64,000 bases of DNA from Legionella santicrucis (GTDB lineage Bacteria > Pseudomonadota > Gammaproteobacteria > Legionellales > Legionellaceae): assembly GCF_001468135.1 (NCBI RefSeq), contig NZ_LNYU01000024.1, positions 194,148 through 258,147 on the forward strand. Direction: 5' to 3'. Below, piece after piece: positions 28,555 to 37,925 of the stretch; positions within the stretch are counted from its first letter, which is position 1, and every line of letters begins with the position of its first letter. The translations under genes and the position numbers were made by a program. The notes under the pieces were generated by a model, which worked only from the letters and a program-made list of their open reading frames with translations, was not told the DNA's origin and did not search any database.

Positions 28555-30015
28555 ATGGCTAGAGTAATGTTGTCTGATTTTGAAAATAGTAGGACAAATA
28601 ATTTCACTGTTTTAAGATTAATTCTTGCTTGGATTGTTCTTATGGGACACTCTTTCCCGATATGTGGAAAAGGTTCTGATTTCATTTCTCTTTTGATTAT
28701 GCCCTATGCATGGATTGGGAGTATTTCAGTTAGCCTTTTTTTTGCAATCAGTGGCTATCTTGTAACTGCTTCGTTTATAAAGCGAGGTATATTTACTTAT
28801 TTAACATCAAGAATTTTTAGGCTGTATCCCTGTGTTATTATGTACTCATTTATTATGATACTAGTTATTGGTCCTCTGAGTACAGATATACCGATTTTAG
28901 ATTATTTTCAAGCACACCCATGGCCGTATTTGTTAAATTCGTATTTATGGGAGTGGAATTATAATTTACCCTATGTTTTTAACAGTAATCCTCTTTCCAC
29001 TACTAATGGATCTGCATGGACTTTACCTGTTGAATTAAGATGTTATGTATTAGTGGCTTTTTTGGGACTACTAGGTTCATTTAATAGGCGCATAAAAGCA
29101 AATATTATATTATTAATAGTACTCTTTATTATAAAATTTCACTTCTCATATCTTCTGATTTTTAGTGAATTGACAAGAGCAGAAGAGCCTCTTACCTATT
29201 TCATTCTAGGCTCCCTATTTTGGGTGAACCGACACCTCATTCCGCTTAATTGGTTTATTGCCACCATTGGATTTTTCTGTCTTTTTCTTGGGGTTAAGCT
29301 CAACATATATCCTTTTATTGCTCCCCCAATAATCACATATCTTTTATTTATGTTAGTGTACAAAACACCCCATTTAAATGCGGATAAATTTGGAGATATT
29401 TCTTATGGAATTTATATTTATGCATGGCCTATACAACAGATGGTGTGGGCTCCTGGACAGAGTGCTTATATGAACATAGTATTCTCAACAATTATAGTTG
29501 TTCCTTTGGCATACATTTCTTGGTGGTATATAGAGGCTCCCTCTTTAAAACTACGTTATACACTTGCAGAAAAAATAAAAACTTTTAAATTATTAGGAGC
29601 AAATTTCATTTTTAATAAAGAGTTATCTCCGAATTTGTCTTTTTCTGAACGTAATTTTAAACTTCAAACTTTAGATAGGAAACTGCTAACATTTTTTTGT
29701 ATTTCATTTATTATGATTGCATATACCTATTCCGTTTACTCCATTAACTTAAAAAGACCATCTATAACTCCGTATTATCTAACTGATCAAAATTGGTTAA
29801 ATGGCATAAATAGAAATGTAGCCGGATTTTTTGTTAGAAACTCACCATTAAATATGGAGTTATACAAAATTGGTAAATTAGTAAAATTTTCTGATGGAGT
29901 TTCAAGAGAGATTATTCAAGTAGGAGGCACCGCTACTTATTTAAATATATTTTTAAGTGGAGCTCCTCTAGATGGGAAAAAAGTTGGTTTTCCACATAAA
30001 ATCGAAGTTGTTTAG
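28555..30015 (+). CDS. acyltransferase 3 family membrane protein (OafA-like) with extra C-terminal domain
   Basis: 486 residues. The first 340 show the acyltransferase-3 layout: FTVLRLILAWIVLMGHSF with the conserved His, SISVSLFFAISGYLV, then RIFRLYP with the conserved Arg, and about ten helices. These enzymes move acetyl groups to surface sugars. After an eleventh helix (about 385-400) comes a periplasmic C-terminal domain (QNWLNGINRNVAGFF, VKFSDGVSREII, GFPHKIEVV) that replaces the SGNH domain found in many OafA proteins and is shared with the two preceding membrane proteins. The ATG has AAAGGA upstream. O-acetylation of the exported polysaccharide is the likely role. Confidence 0.85.
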   Translation: MARVMLSDFENSRTNNFTVLRLILAWIVLMGHSFPICGKGSDFISLLIMPYAWIGSISVSLFFAISGYLVTASFIKRGIFTYLTSRIFRLYPCVIMYSFIMILVIGPLSTDIPILDYFQAHPWPYLLNSYLWEWNYNLPYVFNSNPLSTTNGSAWTLPVELRCYVLVAFLGLLGSFNRRIKANIILLIVLFIIKFHFSYLLIFSELTRAEEPLTYFILGSLFWVNRHLIPLNWFIATIGFFCLFLGVKLNIYPFIAPPIITYLLFMLVYKTPHLNADKFGDISYGIYIYAWPIQQMVWAPGQSAYMNIVFSTIIVVPLAYISWWYIEAPSLKLRYTLAEKIKTFKLLGANFIFNKELSPNLSFSERNFKLQTLDRKLLTFFCISFIMIAYTYSVYSINLKRPSITPYYLTDQNWLNGINRNVAGFFVRNSPLNMELYKIGKLVKFSDGVSREIIQVGGTATYLNIFLSGAPLDGKKVGFPHKIEVV

Positions 30016-30194
30016 TAACCAATTATCATTGCTAATTCATCTAATTACCAAATATACAGATGATTTTTACTTACTAAAGCTATAAATCAGCGATAAGGTA
30101 ATTGATAAATTGACTTATTTTATATTTACAGATTAGAATGACCTAGATTTTTAAAAGGCTATACCCACTAACATTAAGTATTCTGGGGGGGTAA

Positions 30195-31217
30195 ATGGAT
30201 TTTTTCCCGATTTTCTTTTCTGTCGTTCTTGTTGTGCATAATCAGTCGGATCAAATCAAAAAAATTGTAATGGATGTTAAAAATGCTATTTCTGACTTGG
30301 TTAGTGATTATGAGCTGATTATTATTGATAATGCTTCTGAGGATGAGAGTATTACTACTCTTAAAACCCTTACAGATCAGAATGGATTTCCTAATCTTCA
30401 GGTATACGCGTTAACCAAACGTGTTGATACAAATACAGCCTCCTGGGTTGGTTTGGAAAATGCTTTAGGAGATTTTGTTGCGGTCATTGATCCATTTATA
30501 GATGATATTAACTTTTTGCCTGAAATGCTTAATAAAGCTGTTTGTGGTGCTGATGTGGTTTTTGCAAATAATAATCAAAAGCCCAAGGAAACCTTTGCTT
30601 ACCGCTGTGCTTTCTTAATGTTTAACAATCTTTATAGATGGTTCAACGGTGTTAATTTGGCTAAGGAAGCACCGCAATATCGTATTTTAAGTAAGCGAGT
30701 CATTAATTTTATTCTTCAGCATCCTCAGCCGGCAATTACTTATAGACATCTGCCAGCTACGGGAGGTTTTACACGAGTTAATCTTAATTACAGTGCAATG
30801 CCAAAGATCTCACATACTAAGCGATTAGGGGAGAGTATTAATAGAGGTGTACGACTATTAGTTTCCACCACTCAAGGGCCAATGCGTTTAGTTACTTCGC
30901 TTTCTTTGTTTGGTGCTATAGCTAATATTTTCTATTCGGTATATGTTGTCCTCATAGCATTTATTAAGTCAAATGTTACACCTGGTTGGGTTAGTCTATC
31001 TCTCCAGCAGTCAGGAATGTTTTTTTTAATTTCTTTGGTTTTACTCGTCCTGGGAGAGTATATACTACATATGACGCGTCTTTCCAATGATGGTCCTCTT
31101 TATAATATTGCTCAAGAGTTCACTAGCTCTCGCTTGCTTCGTCATGAAAAATTGAACATTGAAGAAGTAATGTCAAAACCGATTCATCGAGCAAATAAAA
31201 TTCCAGAGGTAGTCTAA
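30195..31217 (+). CDS. GT2 glycosyltransferase, GtrB/dolichyl-phosphate-sugar-synthase-like
   Basis: 340 residues. An N-terminal GT2 domain (FSVVLVVHNQSDQIKKIV; LIIIDNASEDESIT; FVAVIDPFIDDINFL) is followed by two membrane helices (about 235-260 and 275-295). This arrangement is that of GtrB-type enzymes that load a sugar onto undecaprenyl phosphate for later transfer in the periplasm. The usual DxD is represented by the DPFIDD stretch, which is slightly unusual. It is the first gene of a close-packed operon that continues two bases later with the FAD oxidoreductase. Confidence 0.82.
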   Translation: MDFFPIFFSVVLVVHNQSDQIKKIVMDVKNAISDLVSDYELIIIDNASEDESITTLKTLTDQNGFPNLQVYALTKRVDTNTASWVGLENALGDFVAVIDPFIDDINFLPEMLNKAVCGADVVFANNNQKPKETFAYRCAFLMFNNLYRWFNGVNLAKEAPQYRILSKRVINFILQHPQPAITYRHLPATGGFTRVNLNYSAMPKISHTKRLGESINRGVRLLVSTTQGPMRLVTSLSLFGAIANIFYSVYVVLIAFIKSNVTPGWVSLSLQQSGMFFLISLVLLVLGEYILHMTRLSNDGPLYNIAQEFTSSRLLRHEKLNIEEVMSKPIHRANKIPEVV

Positions 31218-31219
31218 AG

Positions 31220-32368
31220 ATGTCTGCCCTAGATGCAATTATTATCGGAGGCGGATTTTATGGATCTGCAATTGCAATTTATTTAGCGAAACAACGCGGT
31301 TTTAAGCATATAGTTCTTGTGGAGCGTGAAGATAGACTTTTAAAGCGCGCTTCTTATAATAATCAGGCTCGAGTCCATAATGGCTATCATTATCCCCGTA
31401 GCTTTACGACAGCTTATAGAAGCAGAGTTAATCTTCCTAAGTTCGTACGGGATTGGCCAAATGCGGTGAAACAAGACTTTACTAAACTTTATGCTATTGC
31501 TCGGCAAAATTCAAAAGTTACTGCAAAACAGTTTGAGCGTTTTTGTTATGAAATTGGTGCAAAAATTCAATTAGCAAAATCAACTTATAGTTCCTTATTT
31601 AATCCTCAACTGATTGAACGTGTATTTCTGGTTGAAGAATATGCTTTTGATACAAGTAAATTAGAAAAATGGGCTATTCAAGAGCTTGAAGAGGCTTGTG
31701 TGACTCTACATTTTAAATCAAGAGCAACAGCAATATTTAAAGGTCCTGACAAACTATTAAATGTTGTTGTGAAAAAAGAAAACCGCACTGAAGAATTATT
31801 AACTTCTCACTATGTATTTAATTGTACTTATAGTGGACTCAATCAATTTAATGGGGATTATACGGGTACTCAAACTCGTCTTAAACAAGAAATAACTGAG
31901 ATGGCATTAATGCAAATGCCTTTGGAACTGGAAAATTTGGGGATCACAGTAATGGATGGGCCTTTTTTTTCTATGATGCCATTTCCAGCTCTTGGTATGC
32001 ACTCATTATCGCATGTACGATATACACCTCATATAAACTGGCTTGATCAACAAGGAGTCGACCCTTATGAACGCCTTAACAATTATGAACAGGCATCTCG
32101 CGTTGACCGTATGATAAGAGATGTTAGCCGTTACCTTCCTGCTTTATTCGGAGCTAAATATATAGATTCATTATTTGAGATTAAAACAATTTTAGTTAAA
32201 AATGAAAGCGATGATGGTAGGCCTATTTTATTTGAAAAGCATTTAAATTTGTCAGGATTGTTTTCTGTATTAGGCGGAAAGATTGACAATATATATGATG
32301 TTTTTGAGAAATTAGATATGGAACAATTTGAGGCAATTAAACCTCTCGAACAAGTGGTTATGGAGTAA
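31220..32368 (+). CDS. FAD-dependent oxidoreductase of the DAO fold
   Basis: 382 residues. The N-terminal dinucleotide-binding motif is AIIIGGGFYGSAIAIYLAK followed by the acidic VEREDRLL, which binds FAD; the next segment SYNNQARVHNGYHYPRS resembles the FAD-contacting loop of D-amino-acid oxidase-like enzymes. A second FAD loop (SVLGGKIDNIYD) is near the C-terminus. No membrane segment, so it acts in the cytoplasm. It lies between a GtrB-like transferase and an SDR enzyme with gaps of two and three bases, so it probably oxidises a sugar or sugar-lipid intermediate. I do not know a characterised pathway with this exact combination. Confidence 0.82.
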   Translation: MSALDAIIIGGGFYGSAIAIYLAKQRGFKHIVLVEREDRLLKRASYNNQARVHNGYHYPRSFTTAYRSRVNLPKFVRDWPNAVKQDFTKLYAIARQNSKVTAKQFERFCYEIGAKIQLAKSTYSSLFNPQLIERVFLVEEYAFDTSKLEKWAIQELEEACVTLHFKSRATAIFKGPDKLLNVVVKKENRTEELLTSHYVFNCTYSGLNQFNGDYTGTQTRLKQEITEMALMQMPLELENLGITVMDGPFFSMMPFPALGMHSLSHVRYTPHINWLDQQGVDPYERLNNYEQASRVDRMIRDVSRYLPALFGAKYIDSLFEIKTILVKNESDDGRPILFEKHLNLSGLFSVLGGKIDNIYDVFEKLDMEQFEAIKPLEQVVME

Positions 32369-32371
32369 CGC

Positions 32372-33166
32372 ATGGCTAACGCTTTAATTGGATTTTCTGG
32401 TTTTGTTGGTAGCACTTTATTGAAACAAACAAAATTTCACTCTCTTTATCGCTCCAATAATATGAGTACCATTCATGGGCATTCATTTAATCATGTGGTT
32501 TGTGCTGGAGCTCCCGCTCAAAAGTGGCTGGCAAACAAAAATCCAGATAATGATTGGCAAAATATTAATACTTTAATATCCCATCTAAAATTAATTCAGT
32601 GCCAAACATTTATTTTAATAAGCACAGTAGATGTATTTCACAACCCTATTGAAGTTGATGAAGATTCAGTTATTGATGAGACAGGGCTCCATGCTTATGG
32701 TTTGCACCGACGTCAATTAGAAAAATTTATTGTGAGTTTTTTTCCCAACCATTTAATTGTTCGTCTTCCAGGGCTTGTTGGGCCAGGATTGAGAAAAAAT
32801 GTTATTTTTGATTTTCTAAATAACAATAATTTACATATGATTGATAGCCGATGTATTTTTCAATTTTATCCAATGGTTAATCTTTGGTATAACATTCAAC
32901 GTGCGTTAGATTTGGGTTTAAAATTAATCCATCTTACTGCAGAACCGATTTGTGTCAGTGACATGGTTGCGGAAGGTTTTGGTAAAACATTTACTCAATC
33001 GTTATCTAATATTCCCATTCGTTATGACATGCGTACTCGATATGCTTCATTATTTGACACTGCTGGTAACTATCAATATAGCGCTCGCGAGACTATTCAA
33101 GCAATAAGAGCATATGCACAATCAGAACCTCGTCAAATACATGCTGATACTAGTGTGTCATTATGA
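32372..33166 (+). CDS. NAD(P)-dependent SDR-like sugar enzyme
   Basis: 264 residues. ALIGFSGFVGSTLL at the N-terminus is a Rossmann glycine motif, ILISTVDVF occupies the Ser/Thr position of extended SDRs, and YGLHRRQLEKFI carries the tyrosine with an Arg-Arg rather than the strict YxxxK, so the usual lysine is not in its normal place. It may be a reductase or epimerase of altered mechanism or a catalytically modified member. It overlaps the next gene by four bases (ATGA). Acts presumably with the FAD enzyme and the TIM-barrel enzyme on one sugar. Confidence 0.72.
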   Translation: MANALIGFSGFVGSTLLKQTKFHSLYRSNNMSTIHGHSFNHVVCAGAPAQKWLANKNPDNDWQNINTLISHLKLIQCQTFILISTVDVFHNPIEVDEDSVIDETGLHAYGLHRRQLEKFIVSFFPNHLIVRLPGLVGPGLRKNVIFDFLNNNNLHMIDSRCIFQFYPMVNLWYNIQRALDLGLKLIHLTAEPICVSDMVAEGFGKTFTQSLSNIPIRYDMRTRYASLFDTAGNYQYSARETIQAIRAYAQSEPRQIHADTSVSL

Positions 33167-33981
33167 GACTCGCTATTTCAAATATCGCATGGGATGCAGT
33201 CGAAGATAGCGCTGTTGAGCGTTTGCTTCATCGTTATGAAGTAAATGCAATTGATGTAGCGCCTGGGAAATATTTTCCTAATCCAGCATTGGCTACAGAT
33301 GCAGATGTAACAAGGGTGTTTGATTGGTGGACTACGCGTGGGATTGAAATAACCGGCATGCAAGCATTATTATTTGGCACAACAGGATTAAATGTTTTTG
33401 GATCCAAGGAGTCACAAATTAATTTATTAAGCCATCTTACTGATATATGCAGGATTGGCAGCGGATTAGGAGCAAAATATTTGGTTTTTGGCTCACCAAA
33501 GAATAGAGATCGTAGTGGAATGAATGATGATGAAACATCTGAAGTGGCATTGTCATTCTTTCAACGTTTAGGAAATATCGCACAAACCTATGGTGTGTCA
33601 ATCTGTCTTGAACCAAACCCACCTTGTTATGGGGCTAACTTTATGACAACAAGTGCTGAAACAGCACGAATAGTAAAACAGATATCACATCCAGCTATTA
33701 AAATGCAATTTGATACAGGGGCTTTAGCCATTAATGAAGAAGACCCTCTTAGTGTATTAGAGGATTGTGCTGCTTTTATTGGTCATGTCCATGCAAGTGA
33801 ACCAAATTTACTTCCGTTAGGGGATAGCAACACTGATCATAACCGAATAGCTATTGCCTTAAACAAAGCATTACCTAATCATGTAGTATCAATAGAGATG
33901 CTTGCAACTCAAAATGAACCTCACATAAAGTCAATTGAGCGCGCAATAAAAACCGCTATTCATTACTATAGGGATAAATAG
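33163..33981 (+). CDS. sugar phosphate isomerase/epimerase (xylose-isomerase-like TIM barrel)
   Basis: 272 residues with the AP-endonuclease-2/xylose-isomerase barrel pattern: AIDVAPGKYF near the N-terminus, LVFGSPKNRD, ICLEPNPPCYGANFMTT with a metal-binding Glu, KMQFDTGAL with the Asp, GHVHASEPN with the His, and SIEML with the last Glu. These positions match the metal ligands of the family. It probably interconverts keto and aldo or epimeric sugars. Its start overlaps the SDR gene stop, implying translational coupling. Substrate unknown. Confidence 0.85.
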   Translation: MRLAISNIAWDAVEDSAVERLLHRYEVNAIDVAPGKYFPNPALATDADVTRVFDWWTTRGIEITGMQALLFGTTGLNVFGSKESQINLLSHLTDICRIGSGLGAKYLVFGSPKNRDRSGMNDDETSEVALSFFQRLGNIAQTYGVSICLEPNPPCYGANFMTTSAETARIVKQISHPAIKMQFDTGALAINEEDPLSVLEDCAAFIGHVHASEPNLLPLGDSNTDHNRIAIALNKALPNHVVSIEMLATQNEPHIKSIERAIKTAIHYYRDK

Positions 33982-33994
33982 TCTGGAGTTAACA

Positions 33995-34351
33995 ATGAAG
34001 TGGGTTATTTTGATTCTTGGTATTGCATCAAATGCTTCGGCAAGTGTTCTGATTAAAATGGCAATGATGCCACCACGAATATTCCCAACCTTTAGCAATT
34101 TTTTTTCAATTTTGGAAAATTGGCCCTTTTTGCTTGGCCTAGGACTGTATGGTTTAGCCTTTTTATTGTACTCAGCATCATTGACACATCTCCCCCTTAA
34201 TATAGCTCATCCGGTTCTTACTTCTGGAGCTGTTGCAACTGTTGCGTTATTTTCTGTGCTGATATTCGGAGAGCCATTTCATTGGACTACAGGGATAGGG
34301 ATTATTTTTGTTCTTACAGGTGTAGTCATGATCACTTACAAAGTAGCATAA
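33995..34351 (+). CDS. small EamA/SMR-type membrane transporter (ArnE/F- or flippase-like)
   Basis: 118 residues with four hydrophobic helices (about 2-18, 40-60, 68-88 and 95-115), the size and spacing of the small multidrug resistance/ArnE-F group. The stretch LPLNIAHPVLTSGAVATVAL is typical of that fold. In LPS-modification loci such proteins flip undecaprenyl-phosphate sugars, and its place between a sugar enzyme and a dolichyl-phosphate-type glycosyltransferase favours that over drug efflux. It starts 13 bases after the isomerase gene and is followed 22 bases later by the transferase. Confidence 0.78.
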   Translation: MKWVILILGIASNASASVLIKMAMMPPRIFPTFSNFFSILENWPFLLGLGLYGLAFLLYSASLTHLPLNIAHPVLTSGAVATVALFSVLIFGEPFHWTTGIGIIFVLTGVVMITYKVA

Positions 34352-34373
34352 TTTTAAGGAGAGGAGCACAATT

Positions 34374-35177
34374 ATGATTAATGATATTGATCCCAAAATA
34401 CGTGCTACTTGGCAAATTCCATCATTTAAAAAACAATTCTGGTTGGGGCGCTCACAACCCTGGTGTGTAGTCATACCCGTTATTAATGAAGGCAAACGAA
34501 TCTCTAGCTTGCTTTCGCGAATGATGTCTCTTGGAATATGTCAAATAGCAGACATCATTATTATCGATGGAGGAAGCACTGACGGTTCATTGCATCAAGA
34601 GTTATTACAAAAAAATGAAGTGAGAGGCTTATTGGTTAAATCAGGGCCAGGTAAATTAAGTGCTCAACTTCGTTGCGCCTATTCCTTTGCACTAGATCAA
34701 GGATATGAAGGTATTATAACTATAGATGGAAATGATAAAGATGATCCAGAAGCCATTCCCAGGTTTGTAGATGCAATGAAGCAGGGAATAGATTTTGTGC
34801 AGGCTTCGCGTTTTATTCAAGGAGGGACGGCAGAAAATACACCTAAAATACGCGATTTTGCCATACGTTATATTCATGCTCCTATGCTCAGTTTATTTTC
34901 TGGTTTTAAATGGACAGATACTACGCAAGGATTTAGGGCATATAGCCGAAAAGTCCTGCTTGATCCTAAAGTAGCACCTTTTCGAGATATTTTTATGACA
35001 TATGAGTTATTGGCTTATCTTTCCTATCGTATACCTAAGCTTGGATATCATTGTGTCGAACTTCCTTCCATTCGGCGATATCCCATAGGGGAGATACCTA
35101 CAAAAATTAGTGTCTTTAAAGGGAATATATCTGTTTTAAAAGTTCTTTTTCTAGCCTGCTTTGGTCAGTATAACTAA
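34374..35177 (+). CDS. GT2 glycosyltransferase, dolichyl-phosphate mannosyltransferase-like
   Basis: 267 residues. PWCVVIPVINEGKRISSLL, IIIDGGSTDGSL and GIITIDGNDKDDPEAIPRF are the GT2 nucleotide-binding and DxD-like segments of DPM1-type enzymes that attach a sugar to a polyprenyl phosphate. There is no clear C-terminal membrane domain; only a weakly hydrophobic tail. AAGGAGAGGAG precedes the ATG. It ends the close-packed operon that starts at the GtrB-like gene. Donor sugar unknown; it may be the product of the FAD/SDR/isomerase trio. Confidence 0.82.
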   Translation: MINDIDPKIRATWQIPSFKKQFWLGRSQPWCVVIPVINEGKRISSLLSRMMSLGICQIADIIIIDGGSTDGSLHQELLQKNEVRGLLVKSGPGKLSAQLRCAYSFALDQGYEGIITIDGNDKDDPEAIPRFVDAMKQGIDFVQASRFIQGGTAENTPKIRDFAIRYIHAPMLSLFSGFKWTDTTQGFRAYSRKVLLDPKVAPFRDIFMTYELLAYLSYRIPKLGYHCVELPSIRRYPIGEIPTKISVFKGNISVLKVLFLACFGQYN

Positions 35178-35254
35178 TTTTTTAATACAGTTTTTCAGTT
35201 ACTCTTCCACAAGGAATCACGAAGCGAATTATATTTAATTAATGGATAATAATA

Positions 35255-36139
35255 ATGAATATTAATCAATTGACTATTCGTAAAGCTGTTTTTCCCGTTG
35301 CAGGTCTAGGAACTCGTTTTTTGCCTGCCACTAAAGTCTCCCCTAAAGAAATGCTTCCCATTGTAGATAAGCCTTTGATTCAATATGCAGTTGAAGAAGC
35401 TTATGCAGCAGGTATACGCCAAATGATTTTTGTGACAGGACATAATAAGCGAGCAATTGAAGATCATTTTGATACCGCGTATCAGTTAGAGGCTGAATTA
35501 TACAATAATAAAAAAAATGAACTTCTCTCTATAGTTCAATCCGTAAAACCTGAAGATATGGATTGCTTTTATGTGCGTCAACCAAAAGCATTAGGTTTAG
35601 GTCACGCCGTTTTGTGCGCAGAGCAACTAGTAGGGACAGAATCATTTGCAGTTCTTCTTGCAGATGATTTGATTATGAGTTCGAAACCTATTATGCAACA
35701 AATGACAGAACTTTATGCTGAACATAGATGTAGTATTTTAGCAGTGCAAGATGTGCCTTGGGAACTCACACAAAGCTATGGTATCGTTCAAGGCGAAGCT
35801 CAAAATGATCGTTTATTGCGAGTCAACAATTTGGTAGAAAAACCTAAACCTAGCATGGCGCCTTCTAATATTGCTGTAGTGGGGCGTTATATTCTTACTT
35901 CTTCTATTTTTGACCAAATTCGTTCTTTACCAACGAGCAGTTTTCCTGGTGAAATTCAACTTACAGATGCAATAGCAACATTATTAAAAAAGGAGGATGT
36001 ATTAGCTTATCGCTATGATGGAGTACGATATGATTGTGGAAGTAAGCTAGGCTTTTTAAAAGCTAATGTTGAGTTGGGGAAAATCCATCCGGTTGAAGGA
36101 GAGGCATTTTCGCAGTGGCTATTGGACACACTTAGCTAG
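35255..36139 (+). CDS. galU: UTP-glucose-1-phosphate uridylyltransferase
   Basis: 294 residues, normal length for GalU. The N-terminal AVFPVAGLGTRFLPATKVSPKEMLPIVDKPLIQ (region about residues 10-43) is the nucleotidyl-transfer signature, with LADDLIM and LVEKP also in place. It makes UDP-glucose from UTP and glucose-1-phosphate in the cytoplasm, a precursor for LPS sugars and for UDP-galactose or UDP-glucuronate. It lies between the sugar-modification operon and rmlCD, on the same strand, with gaps of 77 and 143 bases, so it may have its own promoter. Confidence 0.95.
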   Translation: MNINQLTIRKAVFPVAGLGTRFLPATKVSPKEMLPIVDKPLIQYAVEEAYAAGIRQMIFVTGHNKRAIEDHFDTAYQLEAELYNNKKNELLSIVQSVKPEDMDCFYVRQPKALGLGHAVLCAEQLVGTESFAVLLADDLIMSSKPIMQQMTELYAEHRCSILAVQDVPWELTQSYGIVQGEAQNDRLLRVNNLVEKPKPSMAPSNIAVVGRYILTSSIFDQIRSLPTSSFPGEIQLTDAIATLLKKEDVLAYRYDGVRYDCGSKLGFLKANVELGKIHPVEGEAFSQWLLDTLS

Positions 36140-36282
36140 TATTTTTATAAGTATATTTTTAATGATTTCTATACTAGAGCTTAGTGAGTCTTTTGTCATT
36201 TCCTTATAAGGACGCTCCTGGGATTTTGCATCTATTTATGCTATCTTAAATTTTTAAATATCCAATGTACAAGGTAGTTTCC

Positions 36283-36843
36283 ATGAATATTTTAGATACA
36301 AGAATACCAGAAGTTAAAATTATAGAACCTTGTATTTTTAATGATAAACGAGGTTTTTTTTATGAGTCGTTCCAGGTTAGGCGTTATGAGGAATTGCTGG
36401 GTATTCAAGAAGCTTTTGTCCAGGATAACTTATCTAGATCGTCTAAAGGAGTTTTGCGGGGATTACATTACCAAAGTCAACGGACTCAAGGAAAGTTAAT
36501 CTCTGTTTTAGCAGGGGAAGTTTTTGATGTGGCTGTAGATATTAGATTAGGTTCACCCACCTTTGGATTGTGGGTAGGGGCTATACTTTCTGGAGAAAAT
36601 AAGCGCCAGATTTGGATTCCTAAAGGTTTTGCTCATGGGTTTTATGTATTAAGTGCTACTGCGGATTTTTTTTATAAGTGCACGGATTATTATCATCCAG
36701 AAAGTGAGTTATCAATTAATTATCAAGATCCCGAGTTAGCTATTGATTGGCCTTTAAATGATGATATTCAGCTCTCAGCAAAAGATGTTCAAGCCAAGCC
36801 TTTGAATTTGATTGATCCAAAATTCTTACCGAGGTATCAATGA
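36283..36843 (+). CDS. rmlC: dTDP-4-dehydrorhamnose 3,5-epimerase
   Basis: 186 residues from the chosen start. Visible RmlC features are FNDKRGFFYESF, RGVLRGLHYQ with the catalytic His, GEVFDVAVDIR and PKGFAHGFYVL. It converts dTDP-4-keto-6-deoxyglucose to the L-lyxo form on the way to dTDP-L-rhamnose. An ATG at 36265 is in frame, but the ATG at 36283 has AAGG eight bases upstream and gives the standard N-terminus. Its stop overlaps rmlD by four bases. Confidence 0.95.
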   Translation: MNILDTRIPEVKIIEPCIFNDKRGFFYESFQVRRYEELLGIQEAFVQDNLSRSSKGVLRGLHYQSQRTQGKLISVLAGEVFDVAVDIRLGSPTFGLWVGAILSGENKRQIWIPKGFAHGFYVLSATADFFYKCTDYYHPESELSINYQDPELAIDWPLNDDIQLSAKDVQAKPLNLIDPKFLPRYQ

Positions 36844-37748
36844 AAATTTTAGTTATAGGGGCTAATGGTCAAGTAGGTTCAGAAGTTATTTTGCAGTTTA
36901 GGTCTTCAGGGCATGCAGTTATTGCTCTGACAAGAAAAGACCTAGACTGTGTTCATCTCGATGAAGTGGATTTAGTCTTCTCCTCAATACAACCCGAACT
37001 GGTTATTAATGCAGCTGCATATACGGCTGTAGATAAGGCCGAGGATGAAATCAGCTTGGCTCATACCATAAATGCAGAGTTTGTGCAGCAATTAGCTGTA
37101 TATTGCGCACAGAAGAAAATACCATTAGTTCACTTGTCCACGGATTATGTTTTTGATGGTACTAAAGAGGGGGCCTATAATGAAACAGATATCACTTGTC
37201 CTCAAGGCGTATATGCCCAGTCCAAATTAGCGGGTGAGCACGCAATTACCTCCCAACTGAAAGAACATATTATTTTACGGGTGAGTTGGGTATTTGGGAT
37301 TTATGGAAATAATTTTGTAAAAACAATTTTAAAATTGGCTTCGTCTAGGAATGAATTAAGAGTTGTTGCAGATCAATGGGGTAAGCCTACGGCAGCTCGA
37401 GATATTGCCAGAGTATTACTCGCAATTGTTACCAAAATAGATTCCTCATCTTTTAAAGATTGGGGAATTTACCATTATGCTGGAGCGGGTGTAACTAATT
37501 GGTATGAGTTCTCGCGAGTTTTTATTGATCTTGCGCAAAAAAAGGGAATGATTTTGCCACTCACACAACTCAGTCCCATCAAAACAGAAGAGTATCTTAC
37601 TAAAGCGGCAAGGCCAAAGAATTCAGTTTTGGATACAACGAAAATCGAACAAATATTAGATATTCGGTGCCAGAGCTGGAAAGATTATTTGCCCGAAGTT
37701 GTGGATAATTTCATAAAACAGAGCACACATCTGGCGGCAAACACATAG
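36840..37748 (+). CDS. rmlD: dTDP-4-dehydrorhamnose reductase
   Basis: 302 residues. MKILVIGANGQVGSEV binds NAD(P)H, VINAAAYTAVDKAE and HLSTDYVFDG are family segments, and YAQSKLAGE has the catalytic YxxxK. It makes the last step of dTDP-L-rhamnose synthesis. It is translationally coupled to rmlC. The two remaining rml genes lie convergent on the opposite strand beyond a repeat array, so the pathway is split into two transcripts. Confidence 0.95.
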   Translation: MKILVIGANGQVGSEVILQFRSSGHAVIALTRKDLDCVHLDEVDLVFSSIQPELVINAAAYTAVDKAEDEISLAHTINAEFVQQLAVYCAQKKIPLVHLSTDYVFDGTKEGAYNETDITCPQGVYAQSKLAGEHAITSQLKEHIILRVSWVFGIYGNNFVKTILKLASSRNELRVVADQWGKPTAARDIARVLLAIVTKIDSSSFKDWGIYHYAGAGVTNWYEFSRVFIDLAQKKGMILPLTQLSPIKTEEYLTKAARPKNSVLDTTKIEQILDIRCQSWKDYLPEVVDNFIKQSTHLAANT

Positions 37749-37925
37749 CATAAGCTTTTTGATTCCAACGAAACTTTATCCTATTTTTTAAATTAGAAGT
37801 AATCGCTTACTCTCCTAGGTTAAAATTAAACTAGGGGCAGCTTTATTCGCCTCACGGATTGGATATTGTTTTGGAAAATTGGTTAATTTGGTGTGGTTTT
37901 ATACCAACTTATTTATTGAGGATAG

